A stretch of DNA of 64,000 nt from Streptomyces sp. WZ-12 (GTDB lineage Bacteria > Actinomycetota > Actinomycetes > Streptomycetales > Streptomycetaceae): positions 7,799,001 to 7,863,000 of the forward strand of contig NZ_CP118574.1 in the NCBI RefSeq assembly GCF_028898845.1, given 5' to 3'. A program made the translations under genes and the position numbers. Positions 17,667-26,339 of the stretch are shown piece after piece; the stretch's first letter is position 1, and the number at the start of each line of letters is the position of its first letter. The notes under the pieces were generated by a model that saw nothing but the letters and a program-made list of their open reading frames with translations, was not told the origin of the DNA and searched no databases.

Positions 17667-17716
17667 GACGGGGTCCTTCGTGCGGTGGTGTGCGGGAGGG
17701 GGGAGTGCGGCGCGGG

Positions 17717-18748
17717 TCAGGCCGCCGGGGAGCGGGGGAGGAGGTGGTCGTCGCGCAGCGGGGCGACCGGTTGCACGGCGCCGACCGTCGAACCGCCGCC
17801 CAGGACGGGGCGGGTGGCGAACGGGGCGAGTACCTCCGGGTCGATGCCGCAGCGGGCCAGCGCCGCGGCCGTGACCGGCATCCGGGCCCGGTCGGCGCCG
17901 TCGGCGATCTTCACGCCGACCGCCCGGCCGTCCGGTAGCGCCGCGATCTGGACGCCCTCGAAGCCGTCCTTGGCGAGCAGTCCGGGCACGGCGCGGACCA
18001 GGTGGGCGACGTCCCGATCGCGGCCGGAGACCATCTCGGGGTGGTGGCGCATGGCGTGCGCCACCCGGCCCGCCGCGGTGTCCGGTGCGGCGGTCGCCAG
18101 GCGGGCCGCGGCCCGGGTGAGCCCCAGCAGCGAGACCGCGAACAGCGGTGCGCCGCAGCCGTCGACGGTGACCTGGGCGATGCCCTGGCCAGTCAACTCC
18201 TCGACGGCCAGCGCGAGTTGGCGCTGGAGCGGGTGCTCGGGGTCGAGGTAGGTGTCCAGCCGCCACCCGCGGGCGCGCGCCGTCGCCAGCATCGCGGCGT
18301 GCTTGCCCGAGCAGTTCTGGGCGAGCCGGTCGGGGCCCAGGCCGCGGGCGAGCCATGCCTCCCGCTCGGCCGTCCCGTAGGGCAGGTCGGGCACGTTGCG
18401 CAGGTCGTCCTCGGTCAGTCCGCCGTCGCGCAGGATGCGCCGGGCGGTGGCCAGGTGGCGTTCCTCGCCGGAGTGGCTGGCCGCTACCAAGGCCAGCGCC
18501 GGGTCGTCCAGCGGCGGCAGCCCGGCCCGCAGCAGCCCGACGGCCTGTAGCGGCTTGAGCGCCGAGCGGGGGTAGAACGCGGCCTCGGCGTCGCCGAGTT
18601 GGTATACCACCGTGCCGTCCGCGGCCAGTACCACCACCGAGCCGTGGTGGACGCCCTCGACGAGGCCGCCGCGGACGACCTGGGCGACCGGGACGTGCCC
18701 GGGCGTGCGCAGGACCGGCGGCGGGGCCACCGACCGCCCCGCGCTCAT
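17717..18748 (-). CDS. Asparaginase II family protein
   Basis: This 343-aa protein starts at ATG 18748, overlapping the GntR stop (ATGA). It shows family features HVPVAQVVRGGLVEGVHHGS at the N-terminus, YPRSALKPLQAVGLL near residue 70, NCSGKHAAMLATARARGW near residue 152 and VDGCGAPLFAVSL. These belong to the bacterial L-asparaginase II (Rhizobium etli AnsA-like) family, distinct from EcAII; the SxxK and GKH elements are the catalytic candidates. It is co-transcribed with a GntR regulator and aspartase for asparagine catabolism. Confidence 0.88.
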   Translation of the reverse strand: MSAGRSVAPPPVLRTPGHVPVAQVVRGGLVEGVHHGSVVVLAADGTVVYQLGDAEAAFYPRSALKPLQAVGLLRAGLPPLDDPALALVAASHSGEERHLATARRILRDGGLTEDDLRNVPDLPYGTAEREAWLARGLGPDRLAQNCSGKHAAMLATARARGWRLDTYLDPEHPLQRQLALAVEELTGQGIAQVTVDGCGAPLFAVSLLGLTRAAARLATAAPDTAAGRVAHAMRHHPEMVSGRDRDVAHLVRAVPGLLAKDGFEGVQIAALPDGRAVGVKIADGADRARMPVTAAALARCGIDPEVLAPFATRPVLGGGSTVGAVQPVAPLRDDHLLPRSPAA

Positions 18749-19476
18749 GCCTCGCCCCCGGCCTGACCGGTCCGCACGATGGTGGACAGCGTGGTCTCGA
18801 CCCGGGCGAGGTGGTGCTTCATCGCTTCGACGGCGTCGTGCTCGGAGCGGTCCACGAGTGCCTCGACGATCGCCCGGTGCTCCCGGTTCGACTGCTCCCG
18901 CCGCCCGCCGACGTCGTTGAGGAAGGCCGACTGGCGGGCCAGGGTGTCGCGGATCTCCTCGATCACCCGTCGGAACACCGGGTTCCGGGCGGCCTGGGCG
19001 ATCGTCAGATGGAACAGCGTGTCCATGGCGACCCAGGCGGTGGTGTCGGTCTCCCGCTCCATCCGCTCCAGCAGGTGCGTCAGCTGGTCGAGGTCCTCCG
19101 GTGTCCGGCGCACCGCGGCGTAGCCGGCCACCGGGACCTCGACATGGCGGCGGACCTCCAGCAGGTCGCTGGCCGCGTAGTCGCCGAAGGTGGGGTCCGG
19201 TACCGCGCCGTCGGAGACCACGAAGGTCCCCTTGCCGGTGCGGGAGACCGTGAGCCCCATCGTCTGGAGGGCGCGCAGCGCCTCGCGGAGCACCGGGCGG
19301 CTCACTTCGAGGCGGCGGCACAGCTCGGCCTCGGAGGGCAGCTTGTCCCCGACCGCGTACTCGCCCCGCTCGATGGCCCCACGCAGGTGGCTCAGCACGG
19401 CCTCCATGGCGCTCACGCGCCGTGGCACCGCGGGGCTGGATATGTCGCCGGCTGTCTGGCTGTCTGACAGGTTCAC
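18745..19476 (-). CDS. FadR-subfamily GntR regulator of asparagine/aspartate catabolism
   Basis: The N-terminal winged helix (MEAVLSHLRGAIERGEYAVG, DKLPSEAELCRRLEVSRPVL) is followed by an FCD all-helical effector domain. I give GTG 19476 (VNLSDSQTAG) as the start; TTG 19512 and ATG 19407 are also possible and none has a convincing ribosome site, so it may be leaderless. It is the first gene of the operon with asparaginase (ATGA overlap) and aspartase. Members of this family usually repress their own operon until the substrate or its product binds. Confidence 0.85.
   Translation of the reverse strand: MNLSDSQTAGDISSPAVPRRVSAMEAVLSHLRGAIERGEYAVGDKLPSEAELCRRLEVSRPVLREALRALQTMGLTVSRTGKGTFVVSDGAVPDPTFGDYAASDLLEVRRHVEVPVAGYAAVRRTPEDLDQLTHLLERMERETDTTAWVAMDTLFHLTIAQAARNPVFRRVIEEIRDTLARQSAFLNDVGGRREQSNREHRAIVEALVDRSEHDAVEAMKHHLARVETTLSTIVRTGQAGGEA
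19460..19470. promoter_or_regulatory. CTGTC-T-GACAG palindrome at the GntR gene start
   Basis: A perfect 5-1-5 inverted repeat lies at the very start of the GntR operon, within the first codons if GTG 19476 is used or 53 bp upstream if ATG 19407 is used. A flanking GCTGTCTGG copy adds a third half-site. It is a candidate autoregulatory operator, weakly supported. Confidence 0.35.
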
Positions 19477-19718
19477 CCGGGGATGGTCGGTCGGGGGCGG
19501 GGGAGCTGTCAAGCGGGCGGAGGTGAGGCGTACGTCATGCCCGGAGTGCGCGGAACCCCGGCCCCCGGGCGGCTCCGTGCCCCCAACGCCGGGGCCCGGC
19601 AGGTGAGTTCAGGGTCAGCCGGAAGTCGGGATCCCTCCCACCCGGACACCGCGTGAAAGGCCGAAACGGCGTGTGGTTAGCATATGAGCACCGCCTAGCT
19701 CGATCGAGAGATAAGCCT

Positions 19719-21164
19719 GTGACTGTCAACGACGACTCGTTCACCAACTGGAAGATCCGCGAGGAGATCGCGGAGTCGATGATCCCGCTCATCGGGAAGC
19801 TGCACCGGGAGCGTGACGTCACCGTCCTGCTCCACAGCCGCTCCCTGGTGAACAAGTCGGTGGTCAGCATCCTCAAGACGCACCGCTTCGCCCGCCAGAT
19901 CGCCGGCGAGGAGCTTTCGGTCACCGAGACGCTGCCGTTCCTCCAGGCGCTCACCACGCTCGACCTCGGTCCGGCCCAGATCGACATCGGCATGCTCGCC
20001 GCGACCTACCGGTCCGACGACCGCGGCCTGTCCGTCGAGGAGTTCACCGCCGAGGCGGTCGCCGGCGCCACCGGCGCCAACAAGATCGAGTGCCGCGAGG
20101 GCCGCGACGTCGTCCTCTACGGCTTCGGTCGCATCGGCCGCCTGGTGGCCCGCCTGCTCATAGAGAAGTCCGGCTCCGGCAACGGCCTGCGGCTGCGCGC
20201 CATCGTCGTCCGCGGCGGCGGCGAGGAGGACATCGTCAAGCGCGCCTCGCTGCTGCGCCGCGACTCCATCCACGGCCAGTTCCAGGGCACCATCACCGTC
20301 GACGAGGCCAACAGCGCGATCATCGCCAACGGCAACGAGATCAAGGTGATCTACGCCAACGACCCGTCCGAGGTCGACTACACGGCGCACGGCATCAAGG
20401 ACGCCATCCTCATCGACAACACGGGCAAGTGGCGCGACCGCGAGGGCCTGTCGAAGCACCTGCGTCCGGGCATCGACAAGGTGGTGCTGACCGCCCCGGG
20501 CAAGGGCGACGTGCCCAACATCGTGCACGGCGTCAACCACGACATGATCAAGCCGGACGAGCAGATCCTGTCCTGCGCGTCCTGCACCACCAACGCGATC
20601 GTGCCGCCGCTGAAGGCCATGGCCGACGAGTACGGCGTGCTGCGCGGCCACGTGGAGACCGTCCACTCGTTCACCAACGACCAGAACCTGCTGGACAATT
20701 ACCACAAGTCCGAGCGCCGCGGCCGCTCCGCGCCGCTCAACATGGTCATCACCGAGACCGGCGCCGCCTCCGCCGTCGCCAAGGCGCTGCCCGACCTCCA
20801 GGCGAAGATCACCGGCAGCTCGATCCGGGTCCCGGTGCCGGACGTCTCGATCGCCATCCTCAACCTCCAACTGGCCCGCGAGACCACCCGCGAGGAGGTC
20901 CTCGACCACCTCCGCGACGTGTCGCTGACCTCGCCGCTCAAGCGCCAGATCGACTTCATCAGCGCCCCCGACGCGGTCTCCAGCGACTTCATCGGCTCGC
21001 GGCACGCCTCGATCGTCGACGCCGGCGCCACCAAGGTCGAGGGCGACAACGCGATCCTCTACCTCTGGTACGACAACGAGTTCGGCTACTCCTGCCAGGT
21101 CATCCGGGTCGTCCAGTACGTCTCCGGCGTGGAGTACCCCACCTACCCGGCGCCGGTGGCCTGA
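19719..21164 (+). CDS. gap: Glyceraldehyde-3-phosphate dehydrogenase, long form
   Basis: This 481-aa enzyme is longer than the usual 330-340 aa because of an N-terminal extension of about 125 residues (MTVNDDSFTNWKIREEIAES onward). The canonical domain begins VVLYGFGRIGRLVARLL, the NAD-binding Rossmann motif. The catalytic Cys is in LSCASCTTNAIVPPL, and substrate residues lie in HSFTNDQNLLDNYHK. The start is GTG 19719 with GAGAG upstream. Long GAPDHs of this type occur widely in streptomycetes beside a short glycolytic one. Its metabolic direction is not evident from sequence. It is monocistronic and followed by a very strong hairpin. Confidence 0.9.
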   Translation: MTVNDDSFTNWKIREEIAESMIPLIGKLHRERDVTVLLHSRSLVNKSVVSILKTHRFARQIAGEELSVTETLPFLQALTTLDLGPAQIDIGMLAATYRSDDRGLSVEEFTAEAVAGATGANKIECREGRDVVLYGFGRIGRLVARLLIEKSGSGNGLRLRAIVVRGGGEEDIVKRASLLRRDSIHGQFQGTITVDEANSAIIANGNEIKVIYANDPSEVDYTAHGIKDAILIDNTGKWRDREGLSKHLRPGIDKVVLTAPGKGDVPNIVHGVNHDMIKPDEQILSCASCTTNAIVPPLKAMADEYGVLRGHVETVHSFTNDQNLLDNYHKSERRGRSAPLNMVITETGAASAVAKALPDLQAKITGSSIRVPVPDVSIAILNLQLARETTREEVLDHLRDVSLTSPLKRQIDFISAPDAVSSDFIGSRHASIVDAGATKVEGDNAILYLWYDNEFGYSCQVIRVVQYVSGVEYPTYPAPVA

Positions 21165-21185
21165 CCCGCCGACCGACCGCTCCAG

Positions 21186-21225
21186 GGAGGGCGACCGGTG
21201 CCGCACCCGGCACCGGTCGCCCTCC
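21186..21225 (+). terminator. Intrinsic-type hairpin after gap
   Basis: A perfect 18-bp GC-rich stem (21186-21203 with 21208-21225, arm GGAGGGCGACCGGTGCCG) with a CACC loop lies 21 bp after the gap stop. No long T-run follows. Confidence 0.75.
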
Positions 21226-21340
21226 AGGTCGTTCCCGGCGCGCGGCCCGTTCGCCGTTGCGACTTGCGGCTTCCGTTGCGTCAACTCCTACGGTCTCGGG
21301 TGTGGCCGGAAGGACCGGCCCGGCGAGGGGAGTGGCGACC

Positions 21341-22117
21341 ATGACCTGGTCGATCGCGGAGGTGGCCCGGATGTCCGGGGTGACGTCCCGGACGCTGCGG
21401 CACTACGACGAGATCGGCCTGTTGCCGCCCGCGGGGATCGGCAGCAACGGACACCGGTACTACGCGGAGGCGGATCTGCTGCGGTTGCAACAGATCCTGC
21501 TGATGCGGGAGTTGGGCGTGGGACTGCGGGAGATCCGCGAGGTCCTGGACAGCCAGCGGGACCAGGTGGCCGTGCTGCGCGAGCACCACCGGCGGTTGCT
21601 GGGGGAGCGGAGCCGGCTGGAGACGCTGGCCCGGACGGTCGCCCGCACCATCGCCGACTTGGAGAAGGACGAGGGGAACGAGGACATGACGGTCCAGATC
21701 AACCGGCCGGAGAACCTCTTCGAGGGGTTCGAGCCGTCCCGTTACGAGGCCGAGGTCGAGGCGGAGGTCCGCGAGCGGTGGCCGGCGGCCTGGGAACAGT
21801 CCCGGCAGGCCGTCGCGGGCATGACCGCGGAGGACACCGAGCGCTGGCAGCGCGAGGTGACGGCGCAACTGATCCGCATGGCGGAGTTCATGGTGGCCGG
21901 TGCTCCGGCGGACGACCCCGCCGTGCAGACCGAGGTGGCGGCCCACTACCAGGGTGTGTGCCGCTTCTGGACGCCCAACAAGGCCGCCTACGAGGGCCTG
22001 GCGCAGCGGTACGTCGATGACCCGCAGATGCGGGGCAACTTCGAGAAGATCGCCGAGGGGCTGGCCGCGTACCTGAGCGCGGCGATGATCGTCTACGCCG
22101 GCGCCCGGCTGAGCTGA
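21341..22117 (+). CDS. MerR-family regulator with TipA-type ligand domain (TipAL-like)
   Basis: The start at ATG 21341 (MTWSIAEVARMSGVTSRTLR) gives 258 aa. Residues 1-70 form the MerR winged helix (HYDEIGLLPPAGIGSNGHRY), then a dimerisation helix to about residue 120. An internal Met (NEDMTVQINRPENLFEGFEP) could start a short, DNA-binding-free form, as in tipA. The C-terminal TipAS-like domain (about 120-258) has VAAHYQGVCRFWTPNKAAYE and the characteristic helices. TipA proteins bind thiopeptides covalently and activate their promoter; whether this one binds such ligands is inference from domain similarity. Confidence 0.88.
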   Translation: MTWSIAEVARMSGVTSRTLRHYDEIGLLPPAGIGSNGHRYYAEADLLRLQQILLMRELGVGLREIREVLDSQRDQVAVLREHHRRLLGERSRLETLARTVARTIADLEKDEGNEDMTVQINRPENLFEGFEPSRYEAEVEAEVRERWPAAWEQSRQAVAGMTAEDTERWQREVTAQLIRMAEFMVAGAPADDPAVQTEVAAHYQGVCRFWTPNKAAYEGLAQRYVDDPQMRGNFEKIAEGLAAYLSAAMIVYAGARLS

Positions 22118-22296
22118 TCGCGCACACAACTGTCGGGGGGCTGCAGACCTCCGGCAGTACGTGCCCCGCGCGGGGACCCGCCCGCGCGCCCCGCGTCCGT
22201 CCGTCCCCGGACGGGTGGGGCGTGAAAGACCCTTGCGCTCCGCGGCCGGCGTGTAGTCGGCTGACCCTCATGGGCAACAGGAGGGGCTGGCGGAAC

Positions 22297-23874
22297 ATGA
22301 GGAAGCGGAGCGTCATCACGTTGTTCGCCGCGCTGGTCGCGGGCTCGCTCTGTGCCGGCGTGCCGCAGCCGCGCGCCCGGGCCGCCGACGGCCCGTCGCC
22401 GGGCGCCGGTTCGCCCGTGTTGCCTGGCGTCGATCTGGACACGGTGACGATCCCGGAACTCCAGGCACGGATGGCCGCCGGCTCGCTGACGTCCTCGGCC
22501 CTGACCGCCGCCTACTTGGCGCGGATCGAGGCCATCGACCCCAAGATCCACGCGGTGTTGCGCACCGACCCGACGGCCCTGCGACAGGCCGCCGCCAGCG
22601 ATGCCAGGCACCGCCGCGGTGCCCCGCGCGGCCCGCTCGACGGCATCCCCGTCTTGCTCAAGGACAACGTGGACACCAGGGGCCTGGCCTCGACCGCCGG
22701 CTCGCTGGCGCTGGCCGGCAGCCCGCCCGACCGGGACGCCGTCCTGGTGACCCGGCTGCGGGACGCGGGCGCGGTGATCCTCGGCAAGACCAATCTGTCG
22801 GAGTGGGCCAACTTCCGTGCGGACAAGCCCACTTCGGGCTGGTCTGCGGTGGGCGGGCAGACTCACAACCCCTATGTCCTGGACCGCAATCCGTGCGGTT
22901 CCTCCGCCGGTTCGGCCGCCGCGCTCGCCGCGTCGCTGGCGCAGGTGGCCATCGGCAGCGAGACGGACGGCTCCATCGTGTGTCCGGCCGGGATGAACGG
23001 CGTGGTCGGGCACAAGCCCAGTCTCGGCCTGGTGAGCCAGTCCGGGATCGTGCCGATCTCCGCCGAGCAGGACACCGCCGGCCCGATGGCGCGCAACGTG
23101 ATCGACACCGCGCTCGCCTTCGCGGTGCTCAGCGGGCGTGAACCCGCCGCCGTCCAGGGCTCGTCGGCGCACTCCGACGGGTTGCGCGGCAAGCGGATCG
23201 GCCTGTGGCGACTGCCCGAGCTCGGGCCGGACGTGGACGCCGTGATGTCCCGGACCGCGGACGCGCTGCGGCACGCCGGCGCCGAGGTCGTCGAGGTGAT
23301 GCCGCCCTACCAGAAGCGGTTGGCCGAGCTCGAATACCCGGCGCTGCTCAGCGAGTTCCACCGGGACATCGACGCCTACCTCCCCACCCGCAAGGGGCCG
23401 CAGAACCTCGCCGAGCTGATCGCGTTCAACCGCAGCCACCCGGCGGAGCACACCTGCTTCGCCGGCCAGGAACTCTTCGAGAAGGCGCTGGCCGCGCCGT
23501 CCACCAGCGACCCCACGTACCGCGCCGGCCGCGCCGAGTTGAAGGCGTTGTCCCGGCGCTCCATCGACGAGACCATGGCCGCGCACCACCTGGACGCCAT
23601 CGCCGCGCCGACCAACCCGCCCGCCTGGACGACGGACTGCGCACGGGGCGACACCGACCTCATCCCGTCCTCGACCCCGGCGGCCGTGTCCGGCTACCCG
23701 TCGCTGTCGGTGCCCGCCGGAACGGTGCACCAACTCCCCGTCGGCCTGCTGCTGATGGCCGGCAACCACCAGGACGAGCGCCTGCTGTCGCTGGGCGCCG
23801 CGGTGGAACACCGGCTGCACGCCTGGCGAGCCCCGCGCTACCTGCCGACGCTGGGGCCCGACGGCCCCCGTTGA
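22297..23874 (+). CDS. Secreted amidase, amidase-signature family
   Basis: The start is taken as ATG 22297 because AGGAGGGG lies ten bases upstream; ATG 22270 in the same frame lacks such a site. The 525-aa protein has a Sec-type signal (MRKRSVITLFAALVAGSLCA, cleavage near ARAADG). The Ser-cisSer-Lys triad is recognisable: Lys in GIPVLLKDNVDTRG, the first Ser in CGSSAGSAAALAAS and the nucleophile in SETDGSIVCPAG. Length fits extracellular bacterial members. The substrate is unknown. A stop-proximal hairpin follows. Confidence 0.88.
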   Translation: MRKRSVITLFAALVAGSLCAGVPQPRARAADGPSPGAGSPVLPGVDLDTVTIPELQARMAAGSLTSSALTAAYLARIEAIDPKIHAVLRTDPTALRQAAASDARHRRGAPRGPLDGIPVLLKDNVDTRGLASTAGSLALAGSPPDRDAVLVTRLRDAGAVILGKTNLSEWANFRADKPTSGWSAVGGQTHNPYVLDRNPCGSSAGSAAALAASLAQVAIGSETDGSIVCPAGMNGVVGHKPSLGLVSQSGIVPISAEQDTAGPMARNVIDTALAFAVLSGREPAAVQGSSAHSDGLRGKRIGLWRLPELGPDVDAVMSRTADALRHAGAEVVEVMPPYQKRLAELEYPALLSEFHRDIDAYLPTRKGPQNLAELIAFNRSHPAEHTCFAGQELFEKALAAPSTSDPTYRAGRAELKALSRRSIDETMAAHHLDAIAAPTNPPAWTTDCARGDTDLIPSSTPAAVSGYPSLSVPAGTVHQLPVGLLLMAGNHQDERLLSLGAAVEHRLHAWRAPRYLPTLGPDGPR

Positions 23875-23890
23875 AGGGCCCGTCGGCTTT
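23857..23890 (+). terminator. Hairpin overlapping the amidase stop
   Basis: CCGACGG (23858-23864) pairs with CCGTCGG (23880-23886), extended by C-run/G-run pairing and followed by CTTTG. It is a probable terminator for the amidase gene. Confidence 0.5.
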
Positions 23891-23972
23891 GCGCCAACCT
23901 TGAGGCACCTGTTCGGAAGAATGTGCCGAAAAGGTCCTCGCAATCCCTCGATCGGGTGACGAAGATACCTCG

Positions 23973-25583
23973 GTGATTGATGATCGTCGTCGTGCCATGC
24001 ACCGTCGCCGGGTCCTCCGGACCGGTCTGGCCGCCCTCAGCACCCTGTCGATAGTGTCCGCCGTGCCGGCTGCCGCCCAGCCTGCCAACCCCCCTGCCTC
24101 CCCGTCGCCTTCGGTCCGCCCGCTGAACCCGGCCGAGGCGCGCACCGCCGCCTACCTGGAGTCCATCCGCTCCGACCCGGCGCGACTGCGCGGCTTCTTC
24201 CGGCAGCTCCCCAAGGGCGGTGATCTGCACAACCACCTCTCCGGCGCAATACCCACCGAGTACCTGATCACGTTGGCCGCCGAGGACAAGCTGTGCATCG
24301 ACACCAAGACGATGACGGCGGTACCGGGGCCGTGCGGCGCGGGCAAGCGGCCGGCGGCGGACGCCACGACCGACCGGACCTTCCACGACGCGCTGCTGCG
24401 GGCCTGGTCGATGCAGGACTTCCCGGCCGGCGGGTCGGGGCACGACCACTTCTTCGACACGTTCGGCAAGTTCGGTGAGGTGACCTGGCGGCACCGCGGC
24501 AAGCTGCTGTCGAAGGTCGCCGACGGCATCGCCGCGCAGAACCAGTTCTACGTGGAGACCCTGGTCACCCCCGCCTCCGAGGAGGCCAAGAAGGTTGCCG
24601 ACCAGGTGGGTTGGCACCCCGACTTCGCCCGCATGCACCGGGAGCTGGCCGCCGACGGCAAGCTGGACCGACTGGTCGCCACGGCCCGCAAGGAGGCCGA
24701 CGACGCGGACGCAGAGTTCCGCGCCACCTCCCACTGCGGCACCGCGCACGCCGCCCCCGGCTGCCAACTGACCGTCCGCTGGAACTCCCAGGTCTCCCGG
24801 GGCAGCAGCCCCGAGCGGGTCTTCACACAGATGGAGGTCGGGCTGCGGCTGGCCGAACGGGACCCGCGGTTCACCGCCGTCAACCTCGTCCAGCCCGAGG
24901 ACGGCGAGCGCGCGCTGAGCGACTACCGCCTCCAGATGCGGATGCTGGACTATCTGCACAAGGTCTACCCGAAGGCCCACATCACCCTGCACGCGGGCGA
25001 GTTGGCGCCGGGCCTGGTCAAGCCGGAGGACCTGAAGTTCCACATCAACGAGGCGGTCAACGTCGCCCACGCCGAGCGCATCGGCCACGGCGTCGACCTC
25101 GTCCACGAGGACGACTGGCGGCAGTTGGCGCGCACCATGGCCGCCCGTGAGGTGGCCGTCGAGGTGCCCTTCACCAGCAACGCCCAGATCCTCGGCGTGA
25201 AGGGCGCGGAGCACCCCTTCACCACCTACCGCGCGTACGGCGTGCCGATCGTGCTGGCCACCGACGACCCCGGCGTCTCCCGGATCGACATCAGCCACGA
25301 GTACCAGTACGCCGCCACGACGTACCAACTCGGTTACGGCGAGCTGAAGGACCTGGCCCGCGCCTCCCTCCAGTACTCCTTCCTCCCCGGCCGCAGCCTG
25401 TGGCAGGGCAACCCGACCCGGCACGGCTACCACCCCGTCGACACCTGCCGCGGACAGGTCCCCGGCAACGGGACCCCCGGTGCGGCCTGCCGGCGGCTGC
25501 TCGCGGACAGCCCCAAGGCGGCCGTCGAGTGGCGGCAGGAGGCCGCCTTCGCCTCCTTCGAGCGGCAGTTCGGCCACCGCTGA
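23973..25583 (+). CDS. Secreted adenosine deaminase family protein
   Basis: This 536-aa protein is given from GTG 23973; ATG 23997 is equally possible. The N-terminus MHRRRVLRTGLAALSTLSIV with twin Arg suggests Tat export, cleaved after AAAQP. The metal-dependent deaminase core is visible: LPKGGDLHNHLSGAIP (first two zinc His), ITLHAGEL (HAGE), AERIGHGVDL (GHG with His/Asp) and VLATDDPGVSR (catalytic Asp pair). Exported ADA-like enzymes deaminate extracellular adenosine or related nucleosides. Insertions with Cys pairs (CIDTK, PGPCGAG, SHCGT, PGCQ) suggest disulfides. Confidence 0.88.
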   Translation: MIDDRRRAMHRRRVLRTGLAALSTLSIVSAVPAAAQPANPPASPSPSVRPLNPAEARTAAYLESIRSDPARLRGFFRQLPKGGDLHNHLSGAIPTEYLITLAAEDKLCIDTKTMTAVPGPCGAGKRPAADATTDRTFHDALLRAWSMQDFPAGGSGHDHFFDTFGKFGEVTWRHRGKLLSKVADGIAAQNQFYVETLVTPASEEAKKVADQVGWHPDFARMHRELAADGKLDRLVATARKEADDADAEFRATSHCGTAHAAPGCQLTVRWNSQVSRGSSPERVFTQMEVGLRLAERDPRFTAVNLVQPEDGERALSDYRLQMRMLDYLHKVYPKAHITLHAGELAPGLVKPEDLKFHINEAVNVAHAERIGHGVDLVHEDDWRQLARTMAAREVAVEVPFTSNAQILGVKGAEHPFTTYRAYGVPIVLATDDPGVSRIDISHEYQYAATTYQLGYGELKDLARASLQYSFLPGRSLWQGNPTRHGYHPVDTCRGQVPGNGTPGAACRRLLADSPKAAVEWRQEAAFASFERQFGHR

Positions 25584-25598
25584 CCGCGGCGGCCGGCC

Positions 25599-25642
25599 CG
25601 GGCCCCGGTGCACCCGTCGACGACGGGGCGCCGGGGCCCGGC
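25599..25642. terminator. Bidirectional terminator hairpin
   Basis: An 11-bp arm CCGGGCCCCGG (25599-25609) pairs with 25632-25642, enclosing a second stem CCCGT/ACGGG. It lies between the convergent deaminase and GNAT genes. Confidence 0.65.
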
Positions 25643-25651
25643 CGCGTCCGG

Positions 25652-26266
25652 CTACGCCGGCCCGGACGCCCCCGTCGCCTCCGACGCCCCACCCGTCTTC
25701 GCGCGGAAGTCCAGCAGGTAGAAGACCTTGTCCCAACGGCGTTCCCCGATGGCCACGAAACCGGGGAGGCGGCCGTATTCCCAAAAGCCCAACGACCGGT
25801 ACAGGCGCAGCGCGTGGGCGTTGTCGGCCCGGGCGTCCAGGGTGAGCACCTCGATGCCGGCGGCCCGGGCGTCGGCGATCAGCGCGCCGGCCAGCGTCCG
25901 ACCGATGCCGCGGCGGTGCGCGGTGCCGGCCACCGCCAGCTTCTCCAGGTCGGCGTGCGGGCGGTGGGTGGGGCGGGCGTAGCGCAGCCAGTAGCCCAGG
26001 CCGATCAGGGTGCGGCCGGCGTAGGCGGCGCGCAGCGCCCCGTCGCCGGCCGCGGCGGCGGTCAGCACCCGGTCGACCAGCTCGGCGACCTCCGCGGGCC
26101 CGGGCGGATCGACCCAGCCGAGCGGCGCGCCGTCGGCGACCAGGCCGGCGAGGATCCGGTGCGCGGAACCGGGGAACTCCGCGGCCCGTTCGGGGTCGGC
26201 GGCCAGCGCGTGGGCATCCAGGACGACGGTCTCGTGGTCGGACTCGTTGATCTTGAGGGGGTGCAT
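25652..26266 (-). CDS. GNAT-family N-acetyltransferase
   Basis: This 204-aa protein carries the GNAT acetyl-CoA motif A (LAVAGTAHRRGIGRTLAGAL, R-R-G-I-G-R pyrophosphate loop) at about residues 112-131. Motif B follows (LTLDARADNAHALRLYRSLG, then FWEYGRLPG). It begins MHPLKINESDHETVVLDAHA. The family acetylates small amines, antibiotics or protein N-termini; the target is not predictable. It is cytoplasmic and stands alone, with a hairpin separating it from the decarboxylase-like gene upstream on the same strand. Confidence 0.85.
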   Translation of the reverse strand: MHPLKINESDHETVVLDAHALAADPERAAEFPGSAHRILAGLVADGAPLGWVDPPGPAEVAELVDRVLTAAAAGDGALRAAYAGRTLIGLGYWLRYARPTHRPHADLEKLAVAGTAHRRGIGRTLAGALIADARAAGIEVLTLDARADNAHALRLYRSLGFWEYGRLPGFVAIGERRWDKVFYLLDFRAKTGGASEATGASGPA

Positions 26267-26313
26267 GGGCGGCAGCCTAGGAGGTGGCCGGCGCGACGAA
26301 CAGCGGCCGCTCG

Positions 26314-26332
26314 CGCCCCGTCGCGCGGGGCG
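26314..26332 (-). terminator. Short GC hairpin after the decarboxylase gene
   Basis: A perfect 7-bp stem CGCCCCG/CGGGGCG (26314-26320 with 26326-26332) lies just downstream of the minus-strand PLP enzyme stop. Confidence 0.4.
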
Positions 26333-26339
26333 TGCGCCG

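Noticed and set aside
19695..21284. 529-codon minus-strand frame opposite gap
   Set aside because: It consists of Asp/Val/Gly-rich antisense sequence with no family features; GAPDH on the plus strand is unmistakable.
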